From Zoogloeaceae bacterium (GTDB taxonomy: Bacteria; Pseudomonadota; Gammaproteobacteria; Burkholderiales; Rhodocyclaceae), in NCBI GenBank assembly GCA_024235635.1, contig JACKMA010000006.1, positions 124,001 to 188,000 on the forward strand: a DNA stretch of 64,000 bases, read 5' to 3'. Position 1 is the stretch's first letter, and the number at the start of each line of letters is the position of its first letter. The notes under the pieces were generated by a model that worked only from the letters and a program-made list of their open reading frames with translations, had not been told where the DNA came from and searched no databases. The translations under genes and the position numbers were made by a program. Shown piece after piece: positions 63,735 to 64,000 of the stretch.

Positions 63735-64000
63735 TCAGCCGTCGTGTGCGCCGCGCAACAGGGCCGGCGTCGCGGCGTCGGCATTGCCCGCAGGCCGGGC
63801 CTCGCCGGCATCGGCCACCGCGGCGTCGGTGGCAGTGGGCGGGGTCGCCTCGGCGTCGGCTTCCACGGGCGTCTGTTCGGGCTCGGCGGATTCGGCCGTC
63901 GGTGCCGGGACTTCTTCCTCGAGCAGGCTCGCGAGTTCGTCCAGCGCCTCGCGCGAGGTCTGGATCAGTTGGGTCTCGTCATGGTAGAGGGCCTGTTCGC
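63735..64000 (-). CDS. Unrecognised protein, acidic Ala/Pro/Glu-rich C-terminal tail (5' part off window)
   Basis: The frame enters from the right edge reading EQALYHDETQLIQTSREALD, then a Glu-rich turn, an Ala/Pro/Glu/Thr-rich tail and stop TGA at 63735-63737. About 88 residues are visible. The codon pattern is GC-rich like its neighbours. The tail looks like a disordered linker, so the functional domain lies outside the window and no family can be named. It converges with stpA with a 5-base gap. Confidence 0.6.
   Translation of the reverse strand, partial: EQALYHDETQLIQTSREALDELASLLEEEVPAPTAESAEPEQTPVEADAEATPPTATDAAVADAGEARPAGNADAATPALLRGAHDG

Overview
The window is a high-GC (mid-60s percent by eye) chromosomal segment from a betaproteobacterium, most likely of the Rhodocyclales (Azoarcus/Thauera type). 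This placement rests on gene order: gatCAB transcribed away from mreBCD-mrdA-rodA-rlpA-dacA-dat-ybeD-lipB-lipA, a ubiJ/Tim44-like/ubiE/DUF971 block beside phoBR, and a PHA phasin. The order-level call is inference.

Layout. 1-2347 (minus strand): ubiquinone genes (partial ubiJ, ubiE), a Tim44-like membrane protein and a DUF971 protein. 2451-4575 (plus): phoB-phoR behind a PHO-box-like site. 4547-11505 (minus): a long run of PilZ-like protein, HIT hydrolase, two DUF proteins and gatCAB, with a proline-rich lipoprotein between gatA and gatB. 11602-22410 (plus): cell elongation and peptidoglycan genes, D-amino acid transaminase, and lipoate synthesis. 22753-24942: a caspase-like peptidase followed by an outer-membrane-barrel-like protein. 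25184-33610: a compact five-gene unit of TonB-dependent receptor, a two-domain carotenoid-hydratase-like membrane fusion, a YfiR-like periplasmic protein, a hybrid histidine kinase with Hpt, and a REC-GGDEF diguanylate cyclase. This unit is the most unusual part of the window. 33619-37527: DinB-like protein, DUF4197, rep helicase and a lipid-anchored cytochrome c. A tRNA-Arg(CCG) with a strong terminator follows. 37812-42897: a plastic stretch with decayed reading frames, an orphan hybrid kinase, an IS3-type transposase remnant and a TSUP exporter. 42898-49429: an RND efflux operon (OMF, RND pump, MFP) opposite its probable TetR repressor, with two tandem operator-like sites between. 49665-52949: a soluble multi-PAS hybrid kinase. 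53053-64000: AEC transporter, phasin, epoxide-hydrolase-like enzyme, pgi, glk, gamma carbonic anhydrase, GH19-type lytic enzyme, a DUF1176-like protein, an HDOD protein, a cyanobacterial-type glucosylglycerol-phosphate phosphatase (StpA) and a partial acidic-tailed protein.

How the genes work together. The mre/mrd/rlpA/dacA block builds and remodels the side wall; dat links D-amino acids to it. ybeD-lipB-lipA handle lipoate. phoBR senses phosphate. The 25-34 kb unit reads as an outer-membrane-to-cytoplasm signalling route ending in c-di-GMP. Phasin (PHA), pgi/glk (hexose entry) and StpA (compatible solute) suggest carbon storage and osmotic adaptation. All functions are inferred from sequence reading; no searches were run.
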